Positions 36,366 to 49,811 of a stretch of DNA of 64,000 bases are shown in pieces. A program made the translations under genes and the position numbers. Position 1 is the first letter of the stretch. Each line of letters begins with the position of its first letter. The notes beneath the pieces were generated by a model that was not told the origin of the DNA, made no database searches, and worked only from the letters and a program-made list of their open reading frames with translations. The stretch spans positions 42,706,490 to 42,770,489 of the forward strand of contig NC_092459.1 of assembly GCF_047495875.1 (NCBI RefSeq), in the 5' to 3' direction. The DNA comes from Pithys albifrons albifrons (lineage: Eukaryota > Chordata > Aves > Passeriformes > Thamnophilidae).

Positions 36366-39300
36366 TCTTCCTTTCCTGCTAACCTGAAATGTGCTTTCAA
36401 AACATCATGGTGATTACACTTCATTGAAAAAGGATTACTATCAGTTATAGTCAGCATACAATGCCAACTTAATTTTGAAAATATCATGAACTAAAGTATT
36501 CTCTTATGCTTCTCCTGCAATATGCTAAGTGATTCCTTCATTTGCAGTATACGGGGAAAGCTTTCAATGTCATACATTCACCTAAAGCCTATCTCCACTA
36601 CAATGTCCTTTTTCTCCTCAACTGCAACAAGAAAGAATTTTAATCAAATGTCCCTAAAAGCAGCTCTGATGAGTAAACTGAATATATTTAAATATAGCAG
36701 AAGTAGGCATGATTAAGTGCATAAAGAATTAAGTTTAAAAGTGGTTACAATAAAAGGTTGAGTAAAAATTAATTTTAGCATGCACTTTGTATAATACTGC
36801 ATAAGGTATTCTTTTGTTTCATTGCCTCTTTTTTTGGACCTTAATTTTCAGTTAGTCACTGGCTTACATCTTATCTCACACCATAATGGCAGAAATTAAT
36901 GGGATAAAAGTATTCCATTCAAAGACAAATTATCATTTCACTGATCTACTTCACTGAGTACAAATTCCCTCTGCTCCCAATAAAAGCCTTAGAGCAGTAG
37001 AAAAATGCTAGTTAACTAAAATTGTGTTTCTTTTCTTAGACCATAAAATTTTCATTTATTCTGTCAGTAATACCCTTGTGTAAATACAGTAATTTTGAAG
37101 CCTTTCAGTATAGTATGATACATATTTGTTGCATGTCTGGATTTCTTCCATGGTACTTCAATTTTGTGGTTCAGTGAACAAAACTAAGAGTTCTCCTGAA
37201 GGGTCTGTGCTTAAAACAGTCAGGGGCGTGTTTTGCCTGCCGCAGCAGTCAATCTTTCCCTTTGATGAGAGTGTCCAACCACCATTTTTATGAGCCGTAT
37301 CTTTGTTTAAATTTGCAGCAGTTCCTAGCAGCAACTTCTTTCAGGAAACTAACAAGCTGAAATAGACAGCTAGATGAGGAAAAGCATTTTTAGGATATGA
37401 TAAAAAAATGTAACATTAATTGGAATACAAAGTGTTTCTGCACTTGAAGAGGAAGTTTGAATTCAAAAAACACTGAGAAATGTCTTCAGCAGTCTGAGGT
37501 TGCACCTCCTCTAAAATGACAAAAGAGATAATTTTTGGATGTAGTTCAACTTGAAGATAAATATTTCTTCTGAAGGAGCAGAATATAAATTAGGTATAAT
37601 TCCTTAAATACAGGAATTTCCTTCTACTGTTAGGAGGAAAAAAATTGTCCCCAGCTGTGATTAGAAGAGGTGAGATTTTTGATAATCCTTCATATCAATC
37701 CATAAAATGAAGTGTTACATGATAAAGGTTTTACCAGTCTATTATATTATCCTTGCTTTAGAGAGAGCTTAAAGCTATTCACAGTCCTCATGTAACACAG
37801 AACTTTGACCCACAGAATATAATTTTCCTGCCTCTCCTTTATTATCTCAGATTATTCATCAGCAAGGGGCTTACTATATGCAACTGTCATACGTAAGTAT
37901 AATAATGTATATCAGTAATCACAGCCTTCGGGACAAAGTAAATAAATCAAAACACCAAAACAAGCAAAACCACCAACACTTCTTCATCAAAACACCAAAC
38001 CAGTATATTTGCTAGGAGCATCATGAAATAAATATTTTTAGGTATTAAGAAAAACTTGTATATTCTTTCTTTTAATTTTTTATAAATAACTCATAAACAA
38101 CTTATTTTCACATGCTTGTAAGCTTCCTGCTCTTCTTAGTTTTTTTTTTCTTTACACGGTTCACCAAAATATTTATAATTGAAGTCCAGCAGTTTTAGCC
38201 CTAACTGTCAGACACATTTAATGTAAATCTTACAAACTTAGCCCAGAATTGCTCTTACTTAAAATTTTCTGACCTCTGTAGCTAGAGGAAAGGGGCAGGG
38301 TGGGTAGCGATGGACAAGGCTGGCAGAGCAAAAACAGGTACAAAGCCTTTACCTTTTATATGCAACTCATCTCAACCAAGGTGCATTGGAAAGTCACCGA
38401 GCAAATTGCTGGGCCAGTAAAGACAAAGACAGTTTTAGCCAAGAAAAAGGATATTATCAACCACTTTCAGTGACCCTGGAAATGTAACTACTTAGCATAA
38501 ACAAAACCTTCAGGTTTAGTTGTTCTGTGGCAACAAAGGAAAACTAAAGATCCTGACACAGTGTCTCAGCTTTGCAGGCCAAGCAGCAAAAGAAAATACC
38601 CACTGGACTAAGTCCATTTGAAATGAAGTTATTTAATTTTAGCCCTAGAAGTGGAACGGAACAAGTTTACAACTACCTTGGTTTAATTAATACAGCACCC
38701 CTACAACTATAAACATAATAACATTTTTCCACAGTCAAATAGAAAAAGGAGTAACTTTTGCTAAATCCTTGAGGAAGTTTTGGTTACATAGAACAGTACA
38801 TAATAAAAGCATATTTCAATACATGCAAGTTGAGAGAAAAACAATCTTCTCTGTATAATGACCTTCTACCTTCCTGGTCTAGGTGAGTGGATCAGTATAG
38901 ACAGAACACTATACATTTGCCAAGGAAAAGCCTTTGGGCTGTTCTTCACTGAAGTAGTATTTCCAAAAAATAATGCAAATGGATAATATACTGCATTTCC
39001 AAAAATAACACAAATTCAGTCTTTATAAACTATTAATCAAGTCTGACTTAATGGGATCATTATATCTGGCATTCTGCATGTGCTAATAGCATCTAATGCA
39101 CAGATGCTTTTTTTGACTGTTGAATGAATAATGATCTGGGATTCAGGTTTCCTTAATGGTTCGTTAATATCAACCACTTTGGTTAGAGCTGCAAATAAAC
39201 ATACATGACATTTATTTTATATTAGCAGCATGGAAAATGTGTGCATTTGTAATCAAGGTAAAATTTGACAATGTAGACTTAATGACTTTACTGAAGAGGG

Positions 39301-42300
39301 AATGATTATGAAGAGCACTGCTTCCAGCATGTATATGAAATGCTGCCACATTAAAAAGTGATGCAAGAATAAGCAAAATATTGATAAGATACTATGAATT
39401 TACCCAGGAAAAAATGAACTCCTTCTTTCAGAAAGAAATTGCTTAGAAACTGAGCAAAGGAAGGCATCAAATGAAGGACAGAACCTGAATTTCATGTTTT
39501 CTGCCATGTAGCACAGTAGGTAGAGGAAAAACAAAACAAACATCACAAAGAAAAAATTCAGAGAACAGTACAACATGTGTATAATTATCCTATATTGATG
39601 AAGTTAGTACAAATAAGTCCGTTAAAATTATTGGTATAAAATTCCTATCTGTGAAATTTGTGTCTGTCATCTGTATAATACATACCTTTTACAATCCTTT
39701 GTTGGATTTTTTCTGCCACAGAAAGAAAGACGTAAACAAACCTCATCAGCGAGTAAAAGCACAGATCTGTTCTGTATTACCATCAGAAATCTGACTTCGG
39801 CATGCACAGGCATATAAAAGACCTTGAATATTGCTAGGCAAGTATGAACGAGCCACCTGTGAATGAGTCAAGACAGTTCAGCTTCTGTATGCTCAAACCT
39901 AAAACTCAGTCTCCTGAGAATTTATTACTATTGGAAGTTCTAAGGTAAAAGAGAATCTGGGTATGATTACTTGAAGTAGAAGCAGAAGCTGTGTTATTGT
40001 ACACAGGCATTGATATACTCTTAGCAAATGTTCCAAATAGTTACATTGGTTTTATGCAGATGTAAGGATCAGAATGAGGCAGGGTGAGCCTGTATTGGTG
40101 GCCAGACTACTATGCAAGTACTTGTCAAGCTCGGTAATCATGATGCAGCTCTGATGCTTTCAACTGGTCCACCCATTCTGGTTTGTATCTGCAGCTCACT
40201 ATAAGGAAGGAGGGAAATTTAAAACCTCCTTTAGAAACGGTTTTAGAGGACTTAACTCTTCATATGCTCTCATACTCACTAGTGAGTGTGTCCACACTAT
40301 GAAATGGCAGTCACTGAGACAGTAGCTGACAGGGCAATTTCACTCAACTTAAATTTCCCCATACAACGTTGAAGTTCTCAGTACTAGAGTGGGACTTTAT
40401 ATACAATCTATGTTTAAGTTACAGATAAGTTTAGGTTTACTACAGGTAAATAAGACATAGGTTATGTTGCTACTAAAGATATAATCACCATAAAAAGAAT
40501 CAACCACGTTCTTGGGTTTGTCACTTGAGTAAGTATTTGTGACAATACATGCAAGGAAAAGATCAAATATGAAGTATGACCAGCAACAGTTGTATTTTTG
40601 GGGGGAAAAGAAAAAAAAGAAAAGCAAAAATGCAAATAAAATTATCAAATTTAGATTGTGAAGGAGAAAGGAGTCAGATTTGGAAGGTTAAAGTTGTAGT
40701 CTAAAAATAAACTTCTTGAAAAGTTAAAAAATGTTCTTATCTTGGGGCTTGATTTCACACACACATATGCATACTCATCTCAAGTAAATGCATTTTACTG
40801 TTAACTAATTTTGTCAGACTGAAAGATTGTTCAGTCTGGGTTCTGTTAAATTTATGGATCATTAGTCTCTTACCGTTTCATTATGCTCTCCTGAGAGGAA
40901 CCATCATAAAGTTAAATGAACACACAAGGAAATTATTACAAGTCTTCTTTCACCCTACCTCCCTCACTGAAGAAGACAGGGTGTCAGTGCATTCTTTCTA
41001 TACAACAAATGATAAATATCATGTTTGATTTGAAGTCTCTAAATATCTGATTTGTTTTGTCATTTTATTAGTGCTGTGATTAATTAGATGTATATATGGA
41101 TTTTCCCCAATACCAAAAGTGCCAAGCCCACATTAAAGCTTGGCTGCCAGTGCTTAAACAAAAGATGAAAAAAAAAAGCCAAATGTTTTAAAGGAAACAA
41201 AGTTAATGATTTGTTGTAGTCCAATAAATGAAAGGTAACTACTCTACACCCCAATTTCACACCTAAATCTAAAAATTTCTGCACACAATTTCAATGCTTG
41301 TGCCTAGAAATATATGTGCCTTGCTTTAGCCCTAAGCTTTTTTTTATGACTAACTGAAAGACCATTCACTACTTCAAAGAAGTGCACCAAGCATGCCAGT
41401 AACAAACTAATCACAAAACTCATTTCTTATAAGACATACTACCAGAAAATAAAGTCTAAGAAACCGTGATCATTCATAGACTAAAATATGCCCACAGCGC
41501 TTCCTGTAAATGTTGCAATACACAACTTGAATTCACTCAAGGAAAAGAAGTAGCTTTTTAAACTGCAGAGCTCAGCTTTCTTTGGAATCACATTTTCACT
41601 TACTAGACTGTTCATCTGTATTCATCAGAACGGTTTCAGGGTTTTGTTTGTTTGCTTGTTTTATTGCTAGTTTCCATTTTTGTTTTCAAATCTTGTCTGC
41701 TTTAAAATATATTAAAAGCATCTAAAAATAGGCCAGAATAGTGTTTTGGGCACAAGAAATTCAGCAGCCTGAGTGTTTGTACCTCTGTGTGTTATCTCCT
41801 GCAAACAGTTGCCTCCTTGACAAGAGGCATAATTCACTAAAATAAAAGGATACGAAGTGCAACTGCTAGTAATATGGAGAAGAAAGCAAAGTGTTCACAA
41901 ATATAATTTGAAAGGTCCATGGCACACAAAAGGGATTTATAGTTAATACCAAAACAAACAGACACTCTTGACTGTTGGATAAAAGTAATGGTATTTCCTA
42001 GTCATATTTTTTTTCTGTTTACCAGATGGGATGTAAGAAAATTCAATTTCACTCATTGTCCCAGAGATTTAAATGCTGAGATAAGCAAGAGTCATTTAGT
42101 ACCTGATAAGCTGTCCAACACTTTTCATATTGGTTTGGTGCAACCTGTGGCAAGATACTGCAATCAGAAGTCATTGCTAAAAACAAAACTCAACAGTCAT
42201 TGCAATCAGACATTGGCAAAGTCAGCAGCAAGTGTGTTAAGTGGATATATTATATTTGAAATCTGCCCCTGGGATCTTAGTAGTGTTCTTGAAGGGAAAT

Positions 42301-44032
42301 GACATGATACTATGTACAATCCTTCTTTGGATGGATGTTGCACCTGCTTGTATAAAGACACTGGTCATTGCTTAGTCAACTACAGCTGTGGTTAATGACT
42401 CACATGATATGCACATAAAGTACCTGCTGACCTTAAGCTATAAAGAGAATGTATAGTTTAAAAAACAGAATACGATTCTGAGCTCGTCTTTTTTTTTCCT
42501 GCCTAAGGAGCCTTACCAATGTAATTTATTTCAGACTTCCTCTATACAACTGAATATAGAAAGATAACATGGCACATGGAAGTTTTCAGAGAAACTGAAA
42601 CTTTCCAGAGTTTTCAGAATAGTGCCTTCCTTCACCATGCTGCAACTCTTTCCAGTCCTAGGAGTCATTTAATAAAGTTATTTTAATATAGGGGAAGAAG
42701 CAAAGATTTTCCAACTCCTTCAGATAGTTAACTGGTAAAATTCTCTTTTGTGCCACAACTTGGGCTTGAATTCCGATTTACTTGGATAAGAGTTAAAATC
42801 TGATGAATGTTGCTGCTGTACTTTTGGATGATTCTATACCTCTGATCTGACAATTTGATATCAGCAGATACAAGTACCTATAAACTTTAGGGCCTCAAGT
42901 CCAGCCTTCTACTTTAAAATACCTTCTACAATGATCCACCCAAAGTTCCAAGATGTCATTGAAATGACAGAGAAACAACCACACAGACTGGCATTAATGG
43001 ACAAGGTAATGCAACAATTAAATGTCAGTTAAAATATAAAGTAAATATAATTTGAGAAATATTTTGTTCACATTGAGTTGATTTAAGCCAGAAACTGGCT
43101 GAAAGAACCTTTACAGATTAGAGATTTAGACTTGCTACTGATTTGATGTTTCTTGGTATCCCACTTCTTTAGTTTTACTTTTGCCCCTCTTTAGAGCTTC
43201 TAAGTATGGGGCAAAAAAACCCCAAGTATCTACTGTCTCACTGTACTTAAGTCTTACGAAAAAACTACAAAACATCAAAGACTGATGAATTCAGGAATGG
43301 AGAATACCCTTATGATCCAGGAAATTTCTAGAAATACAAAAGTGATGTGACTGGCTCCTGATACAACCTATCCACTGCTCCAGCTGCAGAGACCTGAGAG
43401 ACAGAAGGTTCTCTTCCATCCCTCCTTTCTTGGGTTGCTCGCTGTTTTATTCAGATCATATTCACTTCAGCTAAAGTAGGTGCAGAACTGAGCAAAGAGC
43501 AAGGGAAACTGTAAAGGAACATAAATCATCTACACCAGATGTCTATCTTTCTTCACTGCCCCAGAGCTCTCACCAGCCTGGGACAACTGGGGCTTATTTT
43601 AGATACCTGAGAAAGAAGATGAGAAACCATAATATTTCCTTATTCCTTTGGCACAAAGACTGATTACATTCTTGCTTTAGAAAAATCAAGCAAGAGAATT
43701 ACTTAATGGAATATACTTTGCTAGGTTTCAAGCAGACCTCTAGCTGGTCCCTAACTTTGTGAAGGATACACATTGATCAAGAAGCATTTACAAACGAACA
43801 TATCATCAAATCTTGCTACTCAAATGATTTCTCTGAAATAATTAGCCAAGTGGAAGGCAATTCTCCATGCTCAGTATATCCTTCTTTCATAAAGACTGAA
43901 CAATGCTTCAGTGATCTATATTTAACCTTTAATTAATATAGAAATTTTAGACTTGCAAATACGACATATTAAATTATGACCATCTAAAAGACATGAGAAA
44001 TCCTAAACTCATACTTCCTAAGTTCTTATTGT
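36366..44032. other. Long repeat-poor AT-rich stretch, no gene seen
   Basis: About 7.7 kb with no recognised transposon, exon or RNA gene. Low-complexity patches are short (T-run near 38142-38150, GTTT-rich near 41641-41664). The longest unassigned frame, 41988-42302 on the plus strand (104 codons), has no domain I recognise and no promoter or splice context that I can support. Confidence 0.4.
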
Positions 44033-44100
44033 CAAGGGGGTTGAAACTAGATGACCTTTAAGGTTCCTTCCAACACAAACCATTCTATGGTTCTATGATT
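44033..44100 (+). mobile_element. CR1 LINE extreme 3' tail
   Basis: Only the final 70 or so bases of a CR1 element: CAAGGGGGTTGAAACTAGAT, GACCTTTAAGGTTCCTTCCA, then ACCATTCTATGGTTCTATGA with the diagnostic octamer tail. An extreme 5' truncation. Confidence 0.93.
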
Positions 44101-44827
44101 TCTGCCCAAACATGAGTTCATGGGCAGAAAATCATAATTATTCTTTCAGTGCTTTAATTTGGGTCTTTTTTTTTTAAATTTCAGTTAAAAAAAAAAAAAG
44201 AGAGAGACAGAGAGATTTACAGGTACCACCTTAGATCCAGCATAGATCCCGTTACCAGAGATCCAAGGAAAGGTAGGGCTGTGAACACACAGTGGCTGCA
44301 TGGTGCTGATTTTGCTTGCTCGGACTCATTTGGCCAGTCCTCCCAGGTGGGGCTCGGGGTCTGCCAGCTACTCAGGGACTGTGTTAGGGGCTTCAGGGGC
44401 AGTGGGGCAGTGCTCCTGGGATGACAATGACTGACAGCTGCATCAGTGGCTTTCAAGGAGGGAGGATACGGGCAGGGCAGAGCACCATTCCACTTTAGCA
44501 GAACTAAATCTGTCCCTTCCACCCAGACACAGAGCTGTTTCGAGCCAATAATAACTTTTTAATAACCTTTTTCAGTCCTTCATACAGGCTTGATAAAAAT
44601 AATGTAACATGCCTTAAACCTAAAGGTGTGAAGTATGTTTATTGGCTGATAGGCAAATCAAATCATCTCTACTCCAATCACCTTACATTTCTTGATTGAC
44701 CATTCAATTCTTGCTTAGCCTGAAAAATTCTATGATGTGACCTACCTGTAAGATCTCTTGATACATATTAAACTACTATTCTGTTCCTGTCCTATCGCAG
44801 GTGTATCATGTTCTCTGTTAAAGATTT
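44101..44827. other. A/T-run hairpin, then GC-richer unassigned block
   Basis: A T-run at 44166-44175 faces an A-run at 44187-44199, followed by (GA)n to about 44214. From about 44216 to 44530 the sequence is markedly richer in G and C than its surroundings and has no CR1 landmarks. On the minus strand it contains GGTAACGGGATC, slightly reminiscent of the GGTAACGGGC in the LTR at 17621-18046. This is too little for a family call. It could be a degraded LTR fragment. The minus-strand open frame 44217-44522 spans this block but has no recognised domain. Confidence 0.35.
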
Positions 44828-45945
44828 AGAATCATAGAATAAGAAGGTTTTAGATTGGAAGATCATCAAGTTCAATTATTAACCCTGCACTGCCAAGTTC
44901 ACCACTAAACCATGTCACCAAGTGCCTCTTCTACATGTCATTTAAATACTTCCAGGGCTGGTGACTCCACCATCTCCATGGACATCCTGTTCCAATATTT
45001 TCCTTTGAGGAAGAAATTTTTTCTAATACCCAATCTAAACCACCCCTGACACAAGCTTAGACCATTTCATCTGGTCCTATCACTTATTACTTGGGAGAGG
45101 AGACCAATCCCACCTGGCTACTTCTAGAAAGTGGTAAAATCCCCCCTAAGTCTGCTTTTCTCCAGCTTCCTCAGCCACTTCTCATAAGACTTGTGCTCCA
45201 GATCCTTCACTAGACTTTTTACTCTTCCATGGACACATTCCAGCACCTCAACTATGTTTTAGGAGTGAGGGGATCAAAACTGAACACAAGATTCAAGGTG
45301 CAACTTCACCAGTGCCAAATACTGAGGGACAATCACTGCCGTAGTCTTGCTGACCACACTATTCCTCTTGATACAGGCTGGATGTCACTGACTTTCTTAA
45401 CCACCTGGGAACATTGTTGGCTCTTGTTCAACCAGCACTCCAATGTCCTTTTCTGCTGGGCTGTTTTCCAGTCACTCTTCCCCAGGCCTGTTGAGCTGCA
45501 TGGGGTTGTTGCAACTCAAGTGAAGGATCTGTGATTTTGCCTTGTTGACTTCATACAATTGGCTTGGCCCATTTATACAGCCTGCCCAGATCCCTCTTTA
45601 GAGCCTTCCTACCTTCCAGCAAATCAGCTCTCCCACACAACTTCATGTCATCTGCAAACTGACTGAGGGTACACTTCACCCCTTAATCCATATCTTCAGT
45701 AAAGTTATTAAACAAGACTGGCCCCAACACCAAGTCCTGAGAACACCACACTTGACCAGCCGCTATCTGGACTTAGTTCCATTCACCCCAACTCTCTGGA
45801 TACATTCATCCAGACTGTAATTTACCCGGTGAACAATGTGCCCATTCAAACCATAAGCAATCAATTTTCCCAGGAGAATGCCGTGGAAAGAGTGTAAAAG
45901 GCTTTACTAAAGTGCACTGCAAAAATCCTGCCAGAACCAGAGCCA
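44828..45945 (-). mobile_element. CR1 LINE, 1.1 kb 3' portion including RT C-terminus
   Basis: One of the longer CR1 copies in the window, on the minus strand. The plus-strand left edge GAATCATAGAAT is the 3' tail. Then come the 3' UTR and ORF2 C-terminal landmarks in family order: GTGACTCCACCATCTCCATG near 44962, TTTCATCTGGTCCTATCACT near 45064, CTTTTCTCCAGCTTCCTCAG near 45156, TTCATGTCATCTGCAAACTG near 45641 (antisense to the conserved reverse-transcriptase FADD region), and AACAAGACTGGCCCCAACAC near 45710. It is truncated at the 5' end near 45945. The plus-strand frame 45229-45534 is antisense to the element and not a gene. Confidence 0.93.
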
Positions 45946-47134
45946 CTCGCCTCAGTGACTGAATGTTAGTTTCAGCTACACTGCATTCAAATCTTCTGTG
46001 GTTGTTTCTGTTGTTACTATGTACCTATTCATGGAGAACTTAAAATGAGAAATGCGCATAAGGTTTAATTAGCACCTCTTCTCAAAAAAGCCATTCTGCT
46101 TGAGGACTCTGGTGCACCTCACTGTTCACACCCCTTCCAAGCACACACTACCTACAGCTCTGGGCTATAGGAAATGCACCCCAGAGATGTAGACTATAGG
46201 CTTGGACAAGCAGGATGCCTGGCTTAATATGGGAGAAGCATAGTGTGTCCTAGGGTGGGCCAGATTTCCCCAGATGTTCCTGTGGAGTAGTACCATAACC
46301 CTCCAGCAATCTGACTGACACATCATGTGCAGGCTTAGTCACACATCGAAGATGATTTAGCAATATTTAAAAAATAGTTATGCTCTGTATAAGCTACTTG
46401 GCCACTCCAGTACTGCCAGTAGTTCTATGTTATACATTTTTTTTAACAGCTCCCTCAGGCTTAGCAATGCCCAGTGGCTTTACATCCAATCCTCCATGAA
46501 GGAAAATATTTACTCAACGTAGTGTTACATAAAGATACAAATGCTTCAGAAGTCTCCTGATATTTCCCAAGCCATTTATCACAGAGCTGCATTCCTCTTT
46601 CCTCTTTGAGTACATATAAATAAATTCAGACAGGTAACAAATAAATTAGAAAAAGTACACTTGAGCATTTGACCATACTGGTTTAGACACAGCATCTTAT
46701 CTCCAAAGCTAGTCAGTAACAACTGCTTATGGAAGAACACAGGAACATGGCAATAAAGGGAAACTTCTTAATCAGATCCCCTTTCTAAAAACTTTAGATG
46801 GTTTACCAACAACGCAGATGACCCAGCAGTCTCCCAAAATAGCACGTGAAGTTAGTTCAACTAGAGTATGACCTACTGTTATTTGGAACCAATGGGGCAC
46901 TGGGGCCTGACTGGAGGGTTTCTTAATGTGGGAAACAGACCCTGAGAACAGGAACATCCAAAGACCCTGCTCTGACAAGAAACAAGAGGTGAGAGTTAAT
47001 CTTACACTGGATTAATGGGGCAGCACTGACCAAACTTAGACAGTAACTGCTATACACCCAGTGTATTGCTAATCCTTTTACAATCAGACCTTTGTAAAGC
47101 TGTTATGATCATTGCTATTTGCCAGTGACAGACG
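45946..47134. other. Unassigned sequence between CR1 and LTR
   Basis: No confident family. The GC content is slightly higher than in most of the window, especially 46100-46330 and 46820-46990, so degraded repeats are possible. The minus-strand frame 46772-46978 is unsupported. Confidence 0.3.
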
Positions 47135-47701
47135 TATTTGATGAAGGTCCACAGGCACTGGCAGTGGGGGCTGTGGGGCAGCCTCCGTGAGAAGAGGCCA
47201 GGGCTACGTCATGCTGGACACAGTCCAGTCCATCCTATTCTAACTAACCCACCACAGGGAACATCTCAGCGCTACAGCTGAGATTGTGGCACCTCTAGGA
47301 AAGCAAATTTAAGAACAGGCAAAAAGAAATGCCCTCAGAGAGATGAAAAGGGAACTAAAAAACAGTGAGAAATAGCTGCAAGGTCAGAAGAGGAGGGGGA
47401 GGAGGCACGGCAGAAGGTGAAGAAGGTATTCTCAATGTAGCCCACTGCAAGTCCATGGTGGAGCAGGGTAACTGTGAGAAGGAAGCAGCAGCAGCAAGAA
47501 CCTTCTGTGGATTAATTCCCTTCCCATTCTTTCTGTGCCACTTGAGCTGAGAGTGAAGTCTGAGTTCAGAGGGGCAGAGAGGGAGGAAAGCCCATGGGAT
47601 TTTTTCATCCTGTTTCCTTCCCTTAACCCACAGAGGAGAAAGAATGAGTGAGCAGCCTGGTGGGTGTTTGGAAGATAGTCACAGAATAACCTGCCACAAC
47701 A
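47135..47701 (+). mobile_element. Diverged LTR related to the one at 2617-3387
   Basis: The left part, CAGGCACTGGCAGTGGGGGC, resembles AGGTGCTGGCAGTGGGTGGG in the 2617-3387 LTR. The right part, ACAGAGGAGAAAGAATGAGTGAGCAGC followed by CTGGTGGGTGTTTGGAAGAT, resembles that LTR's GGAGAGGAAGTAAGAGAGCAGC and CTGGGTGGGTGTCTGGCAGC. The end CTGCCACAACA at about 47701 would supply a terminal CA. The middle (about 47290-47560) is purine-rich and aligns poorly. No target-site duplication was found. The family assignment rests on the two ends only. The frame 47365-47550 inside it is not a gene. Confidence 0.5.
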
Positions 47702-49376
47702 GAAGAGGTGGGAATTGGCAAAGAATACAAAACTCCTATTTGTTGGTCAGAAGTATCTCACTGAGTGCCTTGGGAAACATCTTAGCTGCACTTCCTGAGA
47801 GATAAAAACATTCATATCAGGTTTTTACACTTGCAAAAGCGTAGCAATTGGTGTACTCTGATCTTTTTTACTCATTGTTGGTTGCATAACATCAGAAAAC
47901 AAGGTAAGAAAACCCACTGAAAATAATAAATGCTTTGAAAATTTGACTCTGTTTTAAAACAGAAACAACACCCCATATGCAAGTCAACAGCTACAAAAAA
48001 AAGCACTGAAATATAATGTAGAGAACCTGGTTGTACTAAGCAACTCCTTGCATACACTGAAGGGTAAATGAACAGGGTCATATCTGCCTATTGTAAGAGT
48101 GATAAATGCTATGAGTGTACAGAGCAGAAGGTATAAAATTTCCTTGGAGGACAGAGTGCAGCTTTAGACTAAGGTTGTCAAATTATGATTACATATAAAT
48201 TATACTGGCAACAAGGGAAGGACTCAGTCTGCCGAGCTGAGATTAGCAACAAAAAATTCCTATTAAATGTGTGCATATGATGAGGATTTAATGACTGCAT
48301 AAGTCTTCCAAAGTTTCTAAGATATTCCCAACAAATAGCCAGATGATTTTCAGGGATGGGTTCAGAAAGATTATAAGCCTAAAATCGATATAATTCATGC
48401 CACTTATGATTGCCTAACATTGGTTAGGTCCATTTATACTGAAAATGAAACTTTCATTTGAGTCTCTGCAGAAAAAAAAACAAAAACAAAAACAAAAAAA
48501 ACCCAGACTGTGTTATGAATCAAGTCTACAGTTACATTAAGAGAGACAAGATGTTGCAGCTATATAACCATGATTTTCTTAGCATACAGTTCATTCCACT
48601 AAGACTTGGTTTAATCAAGGAAAAAAAAGTCAGAACCATGTAAACCAATGCCTAACTCACAAAAAACATTGATGTGTGGGATTTTAAACCATAGCACGTT
48701 CAAAACAAATACTTCTAAATGTACTTTCAAATGAAAAGGTCTGTCCACATTTCTTTTTGAAGGTCACTAGACACATTACAAAAGTCATAAATCAGCATAC
48801 TATTAACAGTGTAATGGGTACTTTCAACTGACTGACAGGTTGTTCTACTCAGGGATAATGTTGAAGAGCCATAGAACAGTATTAGGCAGAAGGCAAAATT
48901 GGATCTTGATCTAAGGAGTCAAGACATGAACATTTGCTGTTAAGTAACACCATATTATACTTGAAGAACACTTTTCAACCTAATTTCTATTATTGATAAT
49001 CTTACCATTCAAAAGAGAGAAACATAAGGAAACAAGCATGCTTTCTACTGCTTACCTGATTTTGATTTTTACATACTTATTTGCTTGCAAAGGATTGACT
49101 TATAAAAGGGTCAATGGAACAACAAGGTCTGGAATAACACAAGATTCATCAGAAATACAAATCTTTATGGCTTGGTAGATGTTTATAACTACAATAAATA
49201 TATTTAAAACTGTATCTTTCTAATAAGAATATTACCAACTAACCTAAAATACATCTGACCATCCTTCAACATGTGCACACTAATGACATGTCTGTAGAAT
49301 TAAAAAAATAAAGGGTATTAGACCCTGTTTTAACATATTTAACAAAACTGTACTTCACATATATTAAATTATTCTG
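47702..49376. other. AT-rich unique sequence, no gene seen
   Basis: No recognised repeat or exon. An A-rich (AAAAAC)n patch lies at about 48470-48502. Confidence 0.4.
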
Positions 49377-49811
49377 TGTCCTGGTTCTGGACAGGACAGA
49401 GTTAATTTTTGCAGTAGCCAGAAGTGGCCATGGCTAGAATGCAGAGTTTATTCTATACCACATCACATCATTGCAGAGGCCAGCAGGAAGGAACCCCTTC
49501 TGGCTGCATAGTGGGAAGCGAGCAGTCGGATGTGGTTGGGCTCTGCATGGTGAGCTTTCACATGTGAATCATTTGCCTCTCTTGCTTATTTTATTATTAA
49601 TGTTGTTGCTGTTATTGTTCATTTGCGTATTTCATTGCTGTTTGCAGTAAATTGTTCTTATCTCAACACGTGATCTTTACCTTTTGTTCCTCCAGTTCTC
49701 CTGTCCAGCCCACCAAAGTGGAGGGCGAAGGGGAAGTGAGTGAGCAGCTCATGGTCTGGAGTATTTCAGTAGTAACACTAAATTGGGGGATATCATTCCT
49801 AAACCACAACA
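49377..49811 (+). mobile_element. Solo LTR, ERVL-like, relative of 13753-15543 (435 bp)
   Basis: Begins TGTCCTGGTTCTGGACAGGA followed by CAGAGTTAATTTTTGCAGTA and ends CCTAAACCACAACA, giving TG...CA ends. A TTA/TTG-rich variable segment lies at 49588-49640, followed by GTTCTTATCTCAACACGTGA and GGAAGTGAGTGAGCAGCTC, the family's R/U5-like end. This is the same layout as the LTR at 13753-15543, whose variable segment has become the giant pyrimidine tract. Flanking bases TTCTG and TCATG match only partly, so the target-site duplication is decayed or absent. The plus-strand frame 49652-49864 overlaps the 3' part and is not a gene. Confidence 0.85.

Noticed and set aside
41988..42302. A 104-codon plus-strand frame as a host exon or small gene.
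   Set aside because: No domain, signal peptide or splice context is evident. A frame of this length can occur by chance in 64 kb.
44217..44522. A 101-codon minus-strand frame as a possible gene.
   Set aside because: No recognisable domain, no exon boundaries, and it covers a GC-richer block that looks more like a repeat fragment.
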